Assembly (NCBI RefSeq): GCF_016807185.1
Contig: NZ_JAEVYN010000001.1
Coordinates: 620,001 to 684,000 of the forward strand
Origin: Leptolyngbya sp. Cla-17
GTDB lineage: Bacteria; Cyanobacteriota; Cyanobacteriia; Leptolyngbyales; Leptolyngbyaceae
Reading direction: 5' to 3'
DNA: 64,000 bases
Positions 62,550 through 64,000 of this stretch are shown here, piece after piece. The notes beneath the pieces are model-generated. The model had not been told where the DNA came from. It ran no database searches and worked only from the letters and a program-made list of their open reading frames with translations. The translations under genes were made by a program, and so were the position numbers. Each line of letters opens with the position of its first letter. Position 1 is the first letter of the stretch.

Positions 62550-63193
62550 GTTTAAACCGCTATTTCTCTAAAACCGTAACGCTATAAGTAGCTTGACACA
62601 CTGCTTCTGCCCCATCATAGTTCCACTTTATTAACGACAAGCAATTTCTTGCAGACAGATAATAAGGTCGTAACTTATCTGCAAGGCGCTACAGCTTAGT
62701 CATCTTAAATAAACATGCTTTGAAGCTTTTGCTTTTAGCCTACTAGCCACTAACATAGTATTCCCTGAATCTACTTGTATGCGGCGGATCTCGCTTCAAA
62801 AATATCAGATTTTTTTAGTTTTAATTAAATCCAGTTTTTTCCTAGACCACTGCTGCTGTAGAGGTGTTGTTAGTTAGCTGACCTTGCCCTATTCATGTGA
62901 CCTGGATCAGTCGGCACTTCACTATTATTTAAGCATTACAATATTGCATATTCTAGACAGAAGTAGGTTCTTATAAAACTCTCTAATTCTTTGTAAACAA
63001 CTTTCACTCACCTTCATCAGCCAATTATTCTTTAGTTGGGCTACGGTTAGTTATTAATCTCCGTAAAAAGCCTGATTTCTCTCATGCCTCGATTTATCAT
63101 ACTGAGGTGACAGTGTTTTTCAGGGTCTAGTGGGGCAATCTAAGCTGAACGCTTTTGCAGGTTCCCCATCTCCTATTGCAAGGTTTGTATCCC
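62550..63193. other. Long regulatory region upstream of hetR
   Basis: No clear gene or structured RNA. A 32-codon plus-strand frame at 62779-62877 starts MRRISLQKYQIFLVLIKSSF and has a hydrophobic part, but lacks a ribosome binding site and an RGSGR motif. No GTA-N8-TAC (NtcA) site was seen by eye. Long leaders are known upstream of hetR. Confidence 0.45.
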
Positions 63194-64000
63194 GTGAATT
63201 ATCTCGATTCGGAACATCCAAAAGTTCTTGTGGTGGATGACCATCCCTCTAGCCGGATGACGGCCGCCGCGCTGTTATCCGTTGAAGGCTACGACGTGAT
63301 TGAAGCTGATAGCGGTCCTAATGCACTAGAAATAGTCAACTCTGGTAACCCAGATCTGATTTTACTAGATGTCATGATGCCAGGGATGGACGGTTTTGAA
63401 GTTTGCCGTCGTCTCAAACAAGATGAACAGACCCGACTGACCCCAATTGTATTCATCACGGCTTTGGACGATCGTCGCTCCCGATTGCGTGGCATTGAAG
63501 CCGGAGGCGATGATTTTTTGACCAAGCCGTTTGATCAGCTAGAGCTATCAGCTCGAGTGAAATCACTGATTCGGCAAAAGCGCATGAACGAAGACTTAGA
63601 TCATGCAGAGAAAGTCTTGTTCTCGATCGCACGCACCATTGAAAGCCGTGATCCTAATACCGGTGATCATTGTGAGCGCCTAGTCACTCGTGGAAAGGCC
63701 TTTGGCGAATTTTTAGGGCTAGCTCGTGGAGAAGTTCGCGATTTAATGTGGGGCGGCTATTTACATGACATTGGCAAAGTGGGCATTCCAGATGACGTTT
63801 TGTTAAAGCCAGGAAAACTCACCCCAGAGGAATGGGAAATTATGCGTCAGCATGTTTCTATTGGGGAGAAAATTTGCCAGCCTTTGAGGACAATGCGTGG
63901 AGTTGTTCCGATCATTCGCTCTCACCATGAGCGCTGGGATGGTTCTGGTTATCCTGATGGGCTGATTGGAGAGCAAATTCCACATTTAGCGCAGATCTTT
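63194..64000 (+). CDS. Response regulator with HD-GYP domain, 3' end missing
   Basis: From a GTG at 63194 the frame is open to the window end (269 codons). The receiver domain has VLVVDDHPSS, the phosphorylated Asp59 in LILLDVMMPG and the Lys in FLTKPFD. An HD-GYP domain follows: ESRDPNTGDHCERLV, LHDIGKVGIPD and HHERWDGSGYPDG. HD-GYP proteins hydrolyse cyclic-di-GMP in response to phosphorylation of the receiver. It is divergent from hetR. The arrangement is RpfG-like; the end is not visible. Confidence 0.92.
   Translation, partial: MNYLDSEHPKVLVVDDHPSSRMTAAALLSVEGYDVIEADSGPNALEIVNSGNPDLILLDVMMPGMDGFEVCRRLKQDEQTRLTPIVFITALDDRRSRLRGIEAGGDDFLTKPFDQLELSARVKSLIRQKRMNEDLDHAEKVLFSIARTIESRDPNTGDHCERLVTRGKAFGEFLGLARGEVRDLMWGGYLHDIGKVGIPDDVLLKPGKLTPEEWEIMRQHVSIGEKICQPLRTMRGVVPIIRSHHERWDGSGYPDGLIGEQIPHLAQIF

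Noticed and set aside
62550..63193. RGSGR-type (PatS/PatX) coding sequence or NtcA site near hetR
   Set aside because: No codon set for RG[ST]GR and no GTA-N8-TAC was found on either strand.
1..64000. tRNA, rRNA, CRISPR array, prophage or intact insertion sequence
   Set aside because: No T-loop or acceptor pattern, spaced direct repeats, transposase or phage structural gene was recognised by eye. A covariance-model search would be needed to exclude small RNAs.

Overview
This window is chromosomal DNA of a filamentous-type cyanobacterium. The evidence is petB-petD with ctpA beside them, a full-length hetR, a dnaK3/dnaJ-type operon, DUF1400, DUF928 and DUF1802 proteins, CHAT/CHASE2 proteins, and very frequent GCGATCGC (HIP1) octamers. 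HetR occurs in heterocyst-forming and in non-heterocystous filamentous lineages, so the window alone does not say which this is. No rRNA, tRNA, CRISPR array, intact insertion sequence or prophage was recognised.

Layout. 1-3.9 kb: a minus-strand arsenic operon (arsR, PstS/SphX-like phosphate-binding lipoprotein, ACR3 arsenite pump, arsC, a small CX5R phosphatase, arsH running off the edge). 4.1-11.2 kb: sorbosone-type dehydrogenase, aldo/keto reductase with its MerR regulator, two membrane/pentapeptide proteins, a DUF1400 protein and YgfZ. 11.5-14.9 kb: a CHAT-CHASE2 protein followed by a DUF928 protein. 15-20 kb: mnmA, an antitoxin gene with a toxin gene broken by one stop codon, and a P-type ATPase. 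20-21.5 kb: a decayed pentapeptide gene and an unknown exported protein.

21.5-25.7 kb holds the most promising unexplained locus: three minus-strand genes for a winged-helix-like protein, a P-loop ATPase and a DUF1802 protein carrying a PD-(D/E)xK nuclease signature. The last two overlap. No HIP1 octamer was found across most of the block, unlike its surroundings. The gene make-up (regulator, ATPase, nuclease) resembles a defence system but matches none that I can name.

25.8-31.9 kb: an HD phosphohydrolase, CtpA, the cytochrome b6/subunit IV genes, small proteins and an endonuclease III homologue. 32-37 kb: DnaK with a long disordered tail, DnaJ and phosphoglycerate mutase. 37.7-48 kb: branched-chain amino-acid ABC components, a NupC-type nucleoside transporter, a heptose-phosphate kinase, and a CHASE2-GGDEF-EAL cyclic-di-GMP enzyme. 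48-52.5 kb: glycosyltransferase, rpsB-tsf with a long intercistronic hairpin, and a site-2 protease. 52.6-60.8 kb: a zinc metalloprotease, a Ser/Thr kinase with TPRs followed by a decayed TPR tail, a large pentapeptide/HhH membrane protein and an alpha/beta hydrolase. 60.9-64 kb: an HTH protein, hetR and, divergent from it, a response regulator with an HD-GYP domain cut by the window end.

Signalling is a recurring theme: cyclic-di-GMP turnover (GGDEF-EAL and HD-GYP), a kinase, two CHASE2 sensors and HetR all lie within 52 kb.
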